Shown here piece by piece: positions 40,740-52,260 of a stretch of DNA of 64,000 nt. The position numbers and the translations under genes are program-made. Position 1 is the first letter of the stretch. Every line of letters starts with the position of its first letter. The DNA is taken from NCBI RefSeq assembly GCF_028769735.1, contig NC_088188.1, forward strand, positions 5,107,001-5,171,000. Direction: 5' to 3'. This DNA is from Zonotrichia leucophrys gambelii (Eukaryota; Chordata; Aves; Passeriformes; Passerellidae). The notes beneath the pieces are model-generated. The model had not been told where the DNA came from, made no database searches, and worked only from the letters and a program-made list of their open reading frames with translations.

Positions 40740-41010
40740 ACCACCCCTACCCGGCCCTCACCGCACCCGCCATGACGGGGCCGCCCGCGTCGCGCGCCGT
40801 GACGTCACGGGGGGCGGGGCGCGGCCAGGGCCGGAACATGGCGGCGCCCTCGGCCCCGCGGCCGCCCCGGCCCCGCAAGGAGCCGCAGCCGCTCGTCATC
40901 CCCAGGAGCGCGGCCGAGGAGCAGCGCCTCCGCCTCGAGCGCCTCATGAGGAACCCGGTGAGGGCACCCGCCGGGGCACGGCCCGGGGCGGCGGGAGAGG
41001 AAAGGGACGC
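40740..41010 (+). promoter_or_regulatory. PRKRIP1: CpG-island promoter of PRKRIP1 with CRE
   Basis: This is a dense CpG block starting immediately after the CR1 cluster. A perfect CRE palindrome TGACGTCA lies at 40800-40807, 31 bp before the start codon, and is followed by GGGGCGGGGC. No TATA box is seen. The transcription start must lie within about 100 bp upstream of the ATG. Confidence 0.75.
40838..40957 (+). CDS. PRKRIP1: PRKRIP1 exon 1 coding part
   Basis: Forty codons end in LERLMRNP at CCG|GTGAGG, phase 0. The exon is very GC-rich because it lies inside the CpG island. Confidence 0.95.
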
Positions 41011-44000
41011 CGAGATCCCCGCGGGGTCCGTGAGGGGAGAGAGACACCGAGACCCCCACCCCAACCACCCCCTGGGTCTGTGAGGGCAGAGGGACACCGA
41101 GCCCCCCACCCTCAGTGTCTGTGAGGTGAGAGGGACTCCGAGGTCCTCTCGGTGTCTGTGAGGGGTAGAGGGACACAGAGACCCTCACCCCAACCACCTC
41201 CTGGGTCTGTGAGGGCAGAGGGACACCGAACCCGCCGCCCTAGGTGTCTGTGAGGTGAGAGGGACACTGAGACCCTTTCGGTGTCTGTGAGAGGAGAAGG
41301 ACGCCGGGACCCCCAGCTCTGGCTCTGTGAGAGAACAGGGACTCACACCCCCTTTCCCTTCCTGCGGGGTCCGTGAGCGGGAGTGGGACCAGCCTCCCCC
41401 CTCTCCTCTCCGTGTCCGTGAGGGAAGAGGAACCGCCACCTCCTCCCGGGGGTCTGTGAGGAGAGAGGGACCAGCCAACCCCCCCTTTTCTTTCCCGGTT
41501 CCATGACGGGATTGACACACGCCCCCTTGCTCCTTGCCGGGTCCCCAAGGGGAGCGGGACCGACCCCCCCACACTCTGTATTGCTGTGAAGGGAGAAAGA
41601 CCCGTCTTTTGTGGGATGCTGTGAGGAGAAACATGCTTCTCTGGGAACACAGGGGCCCCTCGGTGCTCTGCCCGCTAGTCTTTCCTCTATCCACTGCTTT
41701 TAATGTGTGGGAGCATGACCCTGGTCCTCTAACTGGGTGATTTGATCCTTTCCTGAGGAGCTTTTTGCCAGGAGGAGGCTCTCACCCCCTGCTCTGTGTG
41801 TGCTGGAGCAGGCTGAGACTTCCCTGCAGCACGTTCTTCCTCTGACCTTGCACCATGTGTTCTCCCTCCCCTGCTCTCCCTGTCCTCTAGCTCTGGCATG
41901 GAAGGTGCTCAGACACCTTTCATCATTTCCCAGACTGCTGGTAGTGGCATTACACCAGTTCCTGTGAGTGCTTGGAGGTGCTGACATGGTTCCTTCTAGC
42001 TCCCGTGCTGAAAAGAGGCACAGACACTCCTAATCCTCCTGGGGTTTGTTGACCTGCAGGCCTGAATGTGAGGGACAGAGATGATCCCTTCTGATTCTCC
42101 TCTTCTGCCTGCTCCTGATCCCTGTGCATGAAGAAATTGCTGCAGCTGTGCTCCTTCTGAGATCTGTCAGTTGGTGGAAGAGGCTGTTGTCAGATGTATC
42201 CCGCCTTTCAACAAAGTGTTAAAATTGCAGACTTTGCTCCTGGAAGATACTGATGGCTGCTTGGTTTGTTCTTGCAGGAAAAGACTGTACCAATTCCTGA
42301 AAAACTGAATGAATGGGCACCTCGACCTCCCCCGGAGTTCGTTAGAGATGTCATGGGTAAAGATTCTATTCTTCAGATAACTCTGGTATCAGCCTTAAAA
42401 TTAACTTAAAAAAAGGTTTAGCAGGGAAGGACAGAGGTGGTTTTCTGCTGCTCATTTTGCTGGAGAAAAGAGGTGTGAAATGTGCTTTGAGAGTTGATTT
42501 TTCAAGTTTTATTCGGTTCTCTGATTCCACTTTTTTGCTGGCTGTCAGAATGCAGAGAGAACAAAGCCCGTGGCACTGCAGCACGTGGGCTGCCTGCAGT
42601 GCAATAAGCTGCTGCTCTGGTGATGACAAGTAAATGATGATGAGTAAATCTGTCCTCTCCATGGATCTGAGAGTGCTCTGGAAGATTGGCAGTGTGAAGT
42701 CCTTCTTTGGACTGCTTTGAGCCTGAATCTCAGGCTGTGAGGAGCAGGCACATGCAGCAGGTGTGAATGTGTGTGCTCAGGTAGGGAGCTGGCAGCTGTG
42801 CCAGGACCTGACCCAAGTGCTCTGTGTACACTTTACTTCTGCCTGCAGGGATTAAATGGAGCTGCTGTGGTATAAACTGCCTGCATGTAGAAGTTCTGTC
42901 TTCCTTTGAGACCTCCATCCTTTCTAGAGGTTGACCTGTTCTTATTACAGAATAATTGATCTTGGACTCAAGTTTTTATATGCTTCTGAATAAAATCTGC
43001 TTATAGTAATTCTCCCATGGCTTTTTCAAATAGTTCTGCTGTGTGCTTGAGTGAATTGTCTTGTTTTTCTGGGAGTACCTGACATGCTGGGACTCTGTTG
43101 GTATCAAGAGCACCCCTGTTGCAGTCCCAGCTGCTGGGTTTTAATTGGGTGTTTTCTTTGAGGTTTGTATTCCTGTGCTTTCCCTTGAGAAAGGGCTCGG
43201 GAGATGGGGGAAGAGAGTGGAGCACGATGCTTAAAGCTCCTGCAAAGCTTCAGCATGCAAGCTGAGAGAGCTGTAGGAGTTTAATTTATGAAGAAACAGT
43301 TGAAAACTGTCAGTGGATGTGTCTTGCATGGGAAAGTACAAGATCACCTTTTACCACCTTTCTGTTGGCCTTTATTTTATGTTGAGAAGTGCTGAAAATT
43401 AGTGGGAAGCAGCATCAGCAGGGTATTGTAGCTCACCTCTGCCTGTAAGAGACTGTGGAGTGCATTTCATCTCCAGTTCTTTGCCTGCCTTGATGTGCAG
43501 GGTGGGCTCTCCAGGGGGGTAATTGTAGGACCTGCAGTGACCCATAAGTGTGTGGGTTTGCAGCTCACTCTGCTTTTGCTTGTGGGCTGAGTTTAAAATG
43601 GTGACACACTCCGTGTGCTGTTGGTAGATTTTCATCTGACAGTGCCCATTCCTGTGTCCCATCCCTCAGTGTCCAGCTGTGCTGTATTGCACTAGACACC
43701 ATTTCTCACACAGCTGCAGTGATTTGTGAACATTTATTTACCTCCTTTCCTGCAGACTGAGCTCTCCTTGTTGCAGGTTCCAGTGCCGGGGCTGGCAGCG
43801 GGGAGTTCCACGTGTACCGGCACCTCCGTCGGCGAGAGTACCAGAGGCAAGATTTCATGGATGCCATGGCTGAGAAGGTCAGCACAGCCCTTTATAACTC
43901 CCCCCTCCCCTCAGCTATTTGTTGTTCTTTGCAAATCTGTGTTTTCTTTGAAAGTCATGTACAAATAATTCCCTTGTCAGAGGAGTCTGTAGGAGTGTGT

Positions 44001-47000
44001 GATCTGTGGTGTCTGTGTCAGTACTGAAACATTTGGTGCTTTGTGTCAGACGTGCTCCATCTCCTGTGTTCCCTGGGGTCCTGGCACGCTGTAAGGCCTC
44101 ATGGGAATGTGTGTGTTCTCAGGCTGACTTGAAAATGCTTTAAAAGCTAGAAATCCTTAATAACACTGCCTTGCACAGATAGAAACAAAGTGAGTGCCTG
44201 TGCACAGAGTTCAGATGTTTCTTTTAAGTCCTGATTGAGTAGAATGCCCCCTGTTTTAGAAAACACTATTGATATACTCTCTCTTGGCCGAGATGAGTCC
44301 GTATGTTAATGTTTGTGTCTCCAATTATTCATTTGTTTTTACTGAAACGTTAATTAGGGCAGAAGCCCAGCCTCCCTCATCTGCTCTGGTGAGGATTCCT
44401 CCCTCAGAAGGTTCCAATGTTTGGCTCAGGTTGCAGGTTAAAAATGCTGTCTGTACAGGAGCCATCCCTAGGAACGTGGCTTTGTATAAAGAAGCCAGGC
44501 AAAATCTGGCAGAGCTCCCTTCTGTATTTTGCTAAAAGACTTCTCCCTAAAAGGACATGACTTTTAAAATAAGTATTTTAATTTAGATTGTGACCAAAGT
44601 ATGACATGTGATCAATTACAGCAAAGACTAGATGAGGAATTCCAGAAGAAACTGGAGAGGAATAAGATGATTGCAGAAGAGCAAACAGCAAAACGCAGAA
44701 GGAAGCGGTAAGGGCAGATCTTTCCCAGGAGGCTTGACATGGAAACCCTCACTCCCTGTGCCTCATCTGTAGCTGCATGCTCTGGATAAACACTGTCATT
44801 CTGTGTCTGCATCTATCAGCTGGGAAGTCTGGCTGTGGAAATTAAATTTGTCAGTGTCAATGTTTGGTTTCCAAAGGTAGCTGTAAACCTGACAGGCTTT
44901 GCTGGGGTGGTTTCTTTTCCGTGCCATTGCTTGCAGGATAACTTTGGACTGGTTGAGCTGCTTTTGCTGACACTGTGGTCTTGACTGCAACATGCCTTGC
45001 TGCATATTTGTTTAAACAGTGTCAGGAAAGGTTTGTGTCTATATCTGACTTGAGTTTGTGTCTGAATAATTTGGTACCAAGCATTTTCAGTGCAAAACTG
45101 GGTGCTGCTTCATGGGTAGGCTGCTTCTGCCTACCCCTTTGAAATGTCTGGCAGGCCAAGTCTAATAAGTTAGGTGGAAATACTAAAAAAATATTAAATT
45201 CACATTTCCCTTAAATTTTAGACAAAATGAAACACTTACAAGATTGATGCTCTCAAGAAATAGACTGACCTTTGTAGTGCAGTGACACAAGAATTGAAAT
45301 CCCACTCTCTGTGTCCAGGTTAGGTTTCAGAAAAAGCAGGGAATCGTGCCTCTGCTCTTTGCCAGGGTCTGACTCTGAGCAGCCTCTCCCTTGCTGTTTT
45401 GCATGCTGTGGCTGAGTTGCTGTGGAAAGGCCTGTGCAAAGTGGCTCACTGCCATGTTAACACTAAAGTGCACAACACAAACACTGTTGCCATCTTAGTT
45501 TAATTTAATGTGGTCCAACAGATGGCCAGCAAGTCAGATCTGGCCTGCTGCCTCTTCCCTGGCTGAGAGGGAGAACAACTGTTCCAACAGCAGATGCTGC
45601 CTAAACACCAACACCTCCATGTCCCCCTGCCATGCTCTAATGGTGTGACTTTGCCCTGCAGGAGCCCCTCTAATTTCCCTCAGCACCCTTCTCTGTCCTC
45701 ACCCAACAGGTTCAGTTCCTGGCTCTCTGTTTAAAGAGAATTCAGTTATGTTGCTGAGAGAGGAGCATGTGAATGTCAGGATGCTCTGCCTGTATCTGAC
45801 ATTAAGTTCCCAGGTTGCCTTTTCTGGGCAAAGAGAGCTGGGTTGTATGAATTGAAATTCCTTCTTACCCCCAGTGCTACTGCTAGGGCCTGACATCCTG
45901 AGAAAGCACAGCCAAAGAGGAAGGTCAGAGCATACTGCACTATTTTGATTTTCTTCAATTGAAGTATGTATTACTGGTGTTTTTTTCCCCCAGTGTTCAG
46001 TTTCTGCAGTCTGGGTTTTAACACCATTTTCTTTTTGTGTTTATTAGCCTAGGTAGATAAAATGTGGGGGCAGTTTCATTCTTGTTCCATCTGTGTTCTT
46101 GGAGATTCTTGTGTATCATAGTTCTGGTTGCAGTGGAGTCATGAAAGGCTTTAAAAAATCCATTAATCTGAAAACAACATAGAAAAGTTTCTCTTGATCA
46201 CATGCTAAATTTGCTCTTGCTGAATTTTCAATTGAGGCCAAATTTAAATTGAACTTCTCTTCTGAAATCAGCTTTTCCAGGATGTCTGTAATATGTCCTT
46301 TATCAGTGCATGAGTGTGCAGAAGCTTTACAACATTGGATTTGCCAGAGAGTCTTTTCTCTTTGCTTTATAGCCAGAAGTTAAAAGAGAAGAAACTGCAA
46401 GCTAAGAAAAATAAACTTGAACAAAAGAAGCAGGAAAAAGGTCAGTGAAATTTAGTTTACTTTTCTCAGGACTTGGTTCTGTTCCCTCACTGAAGCTTAG
46501 AAGGTTTTGTTCCACCCCCCATCCCAAGCATTCTCAATACATGGATTAAAGCCTGAGCCTTAAGCTTGTTATTTTAGCTGATGTTTCAAAATCCTCTTTG
46601 AAAGCCATCTATGTTGAGATTTAATCTTACAAATAACTTGGCTGTTTGTGAATATTTTCCATTTATTAGGGGGAATTTTGGACAGCAAACTCTGGAATCT
46701 GAGTTTGTGGATATTTTGCCCCAGCTATTCTGATGAACTGCAGATTCAGAGCCTCACCTGAGGTTCAGAAAGGCAGGATTGTTCAAGGCTGTGCTTTTTT
46801 AAAGTATATTTTGAATGTGTATGGGAAAACAGGTGGAAAAAACGCAGAACTTGGGCAGCAAAGTTATAATTTTGTGTGTAAGAAATTGAGCCACCTTAGT
46901 ACTATCTGTTCCACAGGACTATTTTATTTCATAGAAATAAAGGTGAAAAACCTAACTGCTTCTGTTCTTCTGCAACATTAATGTTCAGCAATGTCAGTGT

Positions 47001-48796
47001 AACTGCTCAAACTTTTGCATACTTGTTGCTACTTTTCAGTGAGTATATTTTGGCTTACTCTTTTAAACAGTTGTCCCTTGTGAATTAGCACACAAATGGT
47101 TAATGTTAAAGTTACAGCAGTTTCTGGTAATTCTGCTGGAACAGTGGCTTGCCTGACAGTTCTACCTTATTTGTGCTTTGCTTTTCAGAATTGGATCTGT
47201 TTCAGCTGAACCACTGCCAGCCTCTCATGTAAACATGGGAGGACAAATTGTTAGGTTAATTTTACTTGTGACAGCAAGTGAATGTAGCCGAGTGAATTTT
47301 TTGGGTGTTTTGTTTTGGTCTTGTTATTTTATTTTATTTTTTTAAGCTACTCGTTTATGAATTGTAACTGGGAGGAGAATTTAAGTATGAGTCAACATTT
47401 GTTCATTTTGAGTGAACAAACAGAATACCCATCCCTTAGGGAGTGGCTGGGAGAGAGGAGAGCTGGATCAGGGACTGGCACTGAGGTGTGGGATTGCCCT
47501 GTACCCGTTGTGGGCCAGGAGTGGTTTTGTTTGGCACAAGTTCCTGAAAGAGAGAATCCAAACTCCCTGGTCTTTGTAATAGTTCTTAACTATTTAGAGT
47601 CTGTGTAAAAGAGTTCTATATGTAAAATAATAATATCAAGGGGGAGAGGAGTTCTCTCTTAGCCCTTTTTAGTCAACTGAGAACAGCTTTTTTTAGTTTT
47701 GTGTGCCCTGGGTTGTGATCTGAGAGTTTTTCCAAATTGATTAAAATGTATTTGTTGGATATAGCAGGCAAACATTTGTCTTCCTTTTTGAATGAGTAAA
47801 TTAAACCTCTGACTTGCCATGTTTCATCTTTGTTATAGTAAAAACATAAAGAATAAGGGTTGGCACTGAATGAGGTCAGCTGTTGATGAGCAAACTCCCA
47901 GTAAACGCTCAAAGTTCAGCACTTCACCACGCGGTGGCATCAGACCACTGATCCTAAATCCTGCATGAACTGGTCAGGACACAGAGTGTGACTGGGCTTC
48001 AGGAGCAGGAGAGAGCAGGAAAATGGCCTTTATGCCATTCCTCATTTTTGTTATCGGCTATTTAATTTCTAGTAGATGTGTCCTGTTTTTTTAGCAGACT
48101 TCACAAGTGTTCTGTGACCCTTATTAACCTTAGGCATATCTTCATGAGTTCCTGTACTGACAGTATAGCAAACAGTCTGTAAAAGTTTATGGCACCTCGT
48201 GGAGTTCCTGTGAACTTGGATAGGTTGTAGGAATACACTGTGGCTTCCCAGTGCTGTGTGGGATCCTTCAAAGTTCATCCCAGCCTGAAGAGGTGAGATT
48301 GGGAATGAAATAATCATCACCTCTGTGTTTGACTGCCTCTGTTAGAAAGAAATAATGTTCCAGAGGAGGTGGAGCTGTTTAATGGTGGACTTGGTACTGG
48401 AGATAAGGGAATTCCCCAAGGGAGAATTTGATATTCTGAGCTCCTCATCACTTGGTAGAATTAATAGAACCTGATTTGTGTTCCCTGAGTATCTGGGACT
48501 GCTTAGTTGTGAGATGCTTAACAAGGGAGACACAGGGGAATATGTTACCCTGTGTGCTAATTAGCCTGACCTAATCCACATTTGCTGAGCACCTGAGAGT
48601 GTTTTGCTGTGAAATGCTTGACAAGGAAGCCAGGTGGGAGCAGCTCATCCATCCATTCATCCTGTTTGTGTTTGTAGAACCTGGGCAATCCCAAGAGCAA
48701 GGCAGCAGCGAGGATGACGAAGAAGAGGATAGCAAGGAGGAGGAAGAGAAGGAAGATGATGCTGAAGAGCCAAGTTTTGTGATGGGAAGAGGATGA
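40838..48796 (+). CDS. PRKRIP1: PRKR-interacting protein 1, 6 exons, 190 aa
   Basis: PRKRIP1 is a small nuclear protein that binds dsRNA and the kinase PKR and is a component of catalytic spliceosomes in which it bridges U2 snRNP and the core. The join is 40838-40957, 42278-42356, 43777-43877, 44622-44707, 46373-46440 and 48678-48796. All junctions are GT-AG and in phase. Seen in the protein: a Pro/Arg start ([16 protein letters not shown]); the highly conserved [16 protein letters not shown] and [20 protein letters not shown]; a long charged helix rich in Lys/Arg (about residues 100-152, AKRRRKRQKLKEKK); and an acidic Ser/Glu/Asp tail (163-183) ending FVMGRG. Human PRKRIP1 is 184 aa. The ATG has A at -3 and G at +4. 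The call is secure; the tail is the least conserved part. Confidence 0.97.
40958..42277 (+). other. PRKRIP1: PRKRIP1 intron 1
   Basis: The 5' third is an array of repeats that resemble splice donors (41029-41490). The remainder is unique sequence with no exon seen. Confidence 0.75.
41029..41490. repeat. Degenerate 35-55 bp tandem repeat with GTGAGG cores
   Basis: About eleven units each carry GTCTGTGAGGG or GTCCGTGAG followed by GAGAGGGACACCGAGACCC-like sequence. The array begins about 70 bp after the exon 1 donor GTGAGGGC. The repeated core resembles a 5' splice site. Confidence 0.8.
42278..42356 (+). CDS. PRKRIP1: PRKRIP1 exon 2
   Basis: The exon encodes [20 protein letters not shown] and onward to VRDVM. 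Acceptor TTCTTGCAG, donor TGG|GTAAAG. Confidence 0.95.
42357..43776 (+). other. PRKRIP1: PRKRIP1 intron 2
   Basis: Unique sequence; no repeat or exon recognised. Confidence 0.6.
43777..43877 (+). CDS. PRKRIP1: PRKRIP1 exon 3
   Basis: The exon encodes [19 protein letters not shown] and onward to DAMAEK, the most conserved block of the protein. Acceptor GTTGCAG, donor AAG|GTCAGC. Confidence 0.96.
43878..44621 (+). other. PRKRIP1: PRKRIP1 intron 3
   Basis: Unique sequence; nothing else recognised. Confidence 0.6.
44622..44707 (+). CDS. PRKRIP1: PRKRIP1 exon 4
   Basis: The exon encodes [20 protein letters not shown] and QTAKRRRK, part of the long charged helix. Acceptor AATTACAG, donor GCG|GTAAGG. 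Confidence 0.95.
44708..46372 (+). other. PRKRIP1: PRKRIP1 intron 4
   Basis: AT-richer unique sequence with no exon or clear repeat. Confidence 0.6.
46373..46440 (+). CDS. PRKRIP1: PRKRIP1 exon 5
   Basis: The exon encodes [20 protein letters not shown] and EK, the lysine-rich helix end. Acceptor TTTATAG, donor AAG|GTCAGT. Confidence 0.94.
46441..48677 (+). other. PRKRIP1: PRKRIP1 intron 5
   Basis: Unique AT-rich sequence. A ~50-bp local duplication (about 48475-48530 and 48578-48633, sharing 'gctgtgaaatgcttgacaag'-type text) lies near its 3' end. No exon seen. Confidence 0.55.
48678..48796 (+). CDS. PRKRIP1: PRKRIP1 last coding exon
   Basis: The exon encodes [20 protein letters not shown] and onward to PSFVMGRG with stop TGA at 48794-48796. 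The acidic run is encoded by GAG/GAA/GAT repeats, which explains why it varies between species. Confidence 0.93.
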
Positions 48797-49425
48797 GGCC
48801 TTCCAGGGACAGCTGGAAACACTGTTCATTGCTTTTTATTCAGGAGCATGAAAATCTTTCATCTCAGCCAAGCAGAACCCATTGGCGTACGTTACATCTG
48901 CTTAGCGGGGCATGGCCTTCACGTCACAGGCCTGAGAGAAAATGATAGAGAAATGCCAAATAAGAGATTTTTTCTTAATTGCTTGTATAACTGCTGTGCA
49001 GTCTGCTCTAAGTTTGCTCTAAAGAGTCAGCCATAAGTCTCTATGACCCTAGAGTTCTTTCTGAAATGGCCCAGAGTGTTTTTTCTGTCTGAAAGCTAAA
49101 ACATAACTATTACCATTTAAGGGAAATATTACTGTGAAGGCTACGTATTCTACTTATCTTGAAGCTGGTAGCAGTGGGATACATGAATCTAGGGGAAGAG
49201 TTTAACCTGAAGTAGAAAAGTGGTCTGTAGCCAGACTCTCCTGCACTGTGAGTGTTCTGCATTTGGGGTTTTGTATGGGGTCATCTCTAACCCAAAGAAA
49301 TCAGTTTATGTTGCTAGACAAGTTCTATAGATTTTTAATCTGGATCCCTTTTTTAATGCTAAAACTTTCCCTATTGCTTTTCTTCCATGTTTTCTAAATT
49401 AATAAAAGGGATGTGTTGGATTGTT
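48797..49425 (+). other. PRKRIP1: PRKRIP1 3' UTR
   Basis: About 0.63 kb of unique AT-rich sequence runs from the stop to a poly(A) signal followed by a GT-rich stretch. Confidence 0.7.
49401..49406 (+). terminator. PRKRIP1: PRKRIP1 poly(A) signal
   Basis: AATAAA is followed within 15-35 bp by a T/GT-rich element (GTGTTGGATTGTTCTGTC), the usual cleavage-site context. Confidence 0.75.
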
Positions 49426-49429
49426 CTGT

Positions 49430-51700
49430 CTTCTATTTTTCTTTTTGGAAGAGGATTTCAGTAAAATAAAAGAGATGCTGCAGTGCTGCAGGAAGGGACA
49501 AAGAGATCAAGTGATGTGGCACACATGAAAATATGGAAAAAGGTGTAAGCTGCATGTTACTTTTTGCTTTTGAATTGGAACAATACCTTTTCCCAAAGAT
49601 TGTGTGTAAAGCCTCCGAATCCTGTGTCAGAAAGGCTTGGAATGGAATCATTTTGCTTGTGCTCAGCTTCCTGTGATGACAGCTGCCTTTCTCTCTGCTT
49701 GAGCGCTCTGCTTTGCACCTTGGATTCCCTGGTAGGAATCTTAACATCTCTCTATATATTTACTTATTGGTGCTTAAAGCATATGCAGTGGTGGTTTTAC
49801 TTGTAACTCTGGTTTTTGTCTCTTCAGTGTATCTTTAATTAGAAGTGCCTGCTGGCTTTCAGACATGCTCATCCCAGAGCCTTGCATCCAGAATGCGGTG
49901 CTACTTCTTCTCAAGCCTTGGTTAATGCCAAATTATTTTAAGCAAAAACAGTAAAAAGGGAGAATCTCTTTTTAGATTTCGCCTTTGTTGGATAGTGCTG
50001 CCAGAAATCCTGCATTTTGTCTGAGCTGGCTTTATGTAATGGCTTCTCCATGGTATTACCATGGTGGCTGGGAAGCAGATGTGACCAAGTGCAAGTGGTG
50101 TTTGTGTTTAGTTCCTCTGTACATATCCAAGGGCTTCACTTGGATATGCTGCCCCCCAGGTTGGAGATGTGCATGGAACTGTTTTCTGCTCAGTGCTGCA
50201 AGTTGTGGCAGTGTTCCATTCAGATGCAGGATCCATTTTCCCTGTGGAGAGATTAGTTATGAGCATTGCTTCACATGAATCCCCCTTAGGGCAGGCAAAC
50301 CCTGTGGATATTGTAGGATGAGCCACAAAAACATGAGGGTTTTTTTATGGGCAAAGAACTGAGAGTCTCACAAATAAAAATGTTCTGCCTTTGAGCTGAG
50401 TGAGTGCTGCTCTGCATTAAGCAGAGTGAGAACACGCTTCCCTCAGCCATGAGGAAGGTGAACTCCAGTTTGTCTTGGTGATGGAACAAATTCAGGTTGT
50501 GTGGCCTCATCCTGCCTCCCTGAGATGCCCGTGCTGAATTATTCATGCTGTGTTTTCTGGGAATGCTGAGTTTGAAATCCATAAACAGCAAAAGGAGCAT
50601 GTTGGTGAAGGTGGCATCTGCCTCACGCTCTGTCTCGCCGGGGTGGCTGAGTGTAGCAGTAGGAGCTGCATTTGGTAGGTGTAGCTGTGAATTCCCATAA
50701 ACACTCTGTTGTGGTTGTTCGTGGCAGTACGAGCTTGTTTGAGAATACAAAGCACTTCAAAGGGAGGTTTCAAGGGATGTTTCTTCCTTTAGAATAAAAA
50801 TGCAAATACTATGTGACCTCAAAACGGGGAAAACCTCATCCGTGGAGTAGAAAAGGGGAAGTGCTCCTGTGCATAGTAAAATAGGAACAGCTCTACAACT
50901 GATTGCTATTCCAAATAGGGCACCAAGAAAGCAGTAATAACTTACAGGCTTGAAACTGCCAAGGAGTTTGACCTGCTTACACTAAATTCGTGCTCTGGGT
51001 TCTTTTCTAGAGGAGTCCCTCTCCTTTCTCTGATGGAGATTAACCCTCAAGGGCTAAAGTTGCTCTGTACATGTGTTTGTGCAAATGTGGGAGCCTGAGA
51101 GACAGCAGTGTTTGTGCTGAAACCGAGCAGGGGTGTTCCTGCTCTCAGAGGTGAAAAGCACACTCAGGATAACTTGTATCTGTCTCTTTATTAGGTGTTT
51201 AAGAATTGTTTTCCTTTGTTCCCTCCCCCAGGCAGAATGGAATTCAGGAAGATGGGATTACCCTGTTATAAAGCTGACCCATTGTGCTGCCTTTCAGCAT
51301 TTTCTTTATCTCATTTCCAGGGCAGGAACTCCCTCTCTTTCCCATAAGGCTGTCCCTATCCTTTTGATGGGTTTATACAGGATTTCCTGCTGAGTCAATA
51401 GCGGAGGAGTGCAGGGAGATAGCAGTCGGGATTCGCAGGGAGCCTGTGCTCAGCCGGAGGAGCCTCAGCCCGGCGGAGGCAGAGCAGCGCTGCCTTTTGA
51501 CTTATGTAAGTGGCGACTTTTTGCTGTATAATTAATAATTGTAATAAAAGCACATTTGCATCCCATTGCACCAATACCTTCTCTGTGGCAAGATTTAGAG
51601 ATAACGCAAGGTCCAGACCCACACCTTTACCAGTGGGTGGCTTTCAGCCCGACTGCGACCTTAGGGAACCGCAGACATTTTTTACCCTTACAGATGCATG
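49430..51700. other. PRKRIP1-ORAI2 intergenic region
   Basis: Unique, moderately AT-rich sequence. I see no gene and no clear transposable element. Confidence 0.6.
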
Positions 51701-51789
51701 CTCACAGCGGGACCCCCGAGCGCTGCGGGAACGGCTCTGTGCCGGAGGGATGTTCTTTCCCTGTAATCGCTCAGTCCATCCCCGTTTCG

Positions 51790-52260
51790 TGAGACCCCCA
51801 AGGGCTCCCCGGTGTGCGCAGGGGGCGAGCGCGGCCCCGGTTCTGCGGGCGGGGCGGGGGGCGCCGGCTGCGGCAGGGCGGGGGTCGCGTTCCCAGGCCC
51901 CGCCCCATTAGCTGAGGGGGCGTGGCCAGCCCCACCGCGGGCCAATGAGCGATCGGTCACGTGCGGGGGCGTGGCGGCGCTGCCCCCCGTTTCCTGCGGG
52001 TCACGTGGCTGGTGCCCGGCGTTGCCGTGGCAGCGGCGGAGGCGGCTCCGGCTCCGATCCCGCTCCCAATCCTGATCCCGATCCTGCCCCGGCTCCGCTC
52101 CCGGTCCCTCTGCCGGGGCTCCCGGCACGGCCCCCGGACAGCACCGCGGTGAGACACTGCCCGCCCCCGCCGCCCCCGGGGCCGCATCCCGCCCGCAGGG
52201 AGCTCATCCCCAGCGGGGCCCGCGCTCTGGGGCACCGGGCGGCTTCCCCTCAGGCGTGTT
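51790..52260 (+). promoter_or_regulatory. ORAI2: CpG-island promoter of ORAI2 with two E-boxes
   Basis: CpG-dense sequence with a CCAAT box (51942-51946, GGGCCAATGAG), GC/KLF boxes (GGGGGCGTGG) and two GGTCACGTG boxes with CACGTG at 51958-51963 and 52002-52007. The latter match USF/MITF/TFEB-type sites and are 44 bp apart. No TATA box is seen. A donor for the first exon follows at 52149. Confidence 0.75.
52030..52148 (+). other. ORAI2: ORAI2 noncoding exon 1 (5' UTR)
   Basis: Inferred from the CpG island and the donor CGCG|GTGAGA after 52148. The start is a guess. It contains runs of GATCC/CGGCTCC-like short repeats. Confidence 0.5.
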
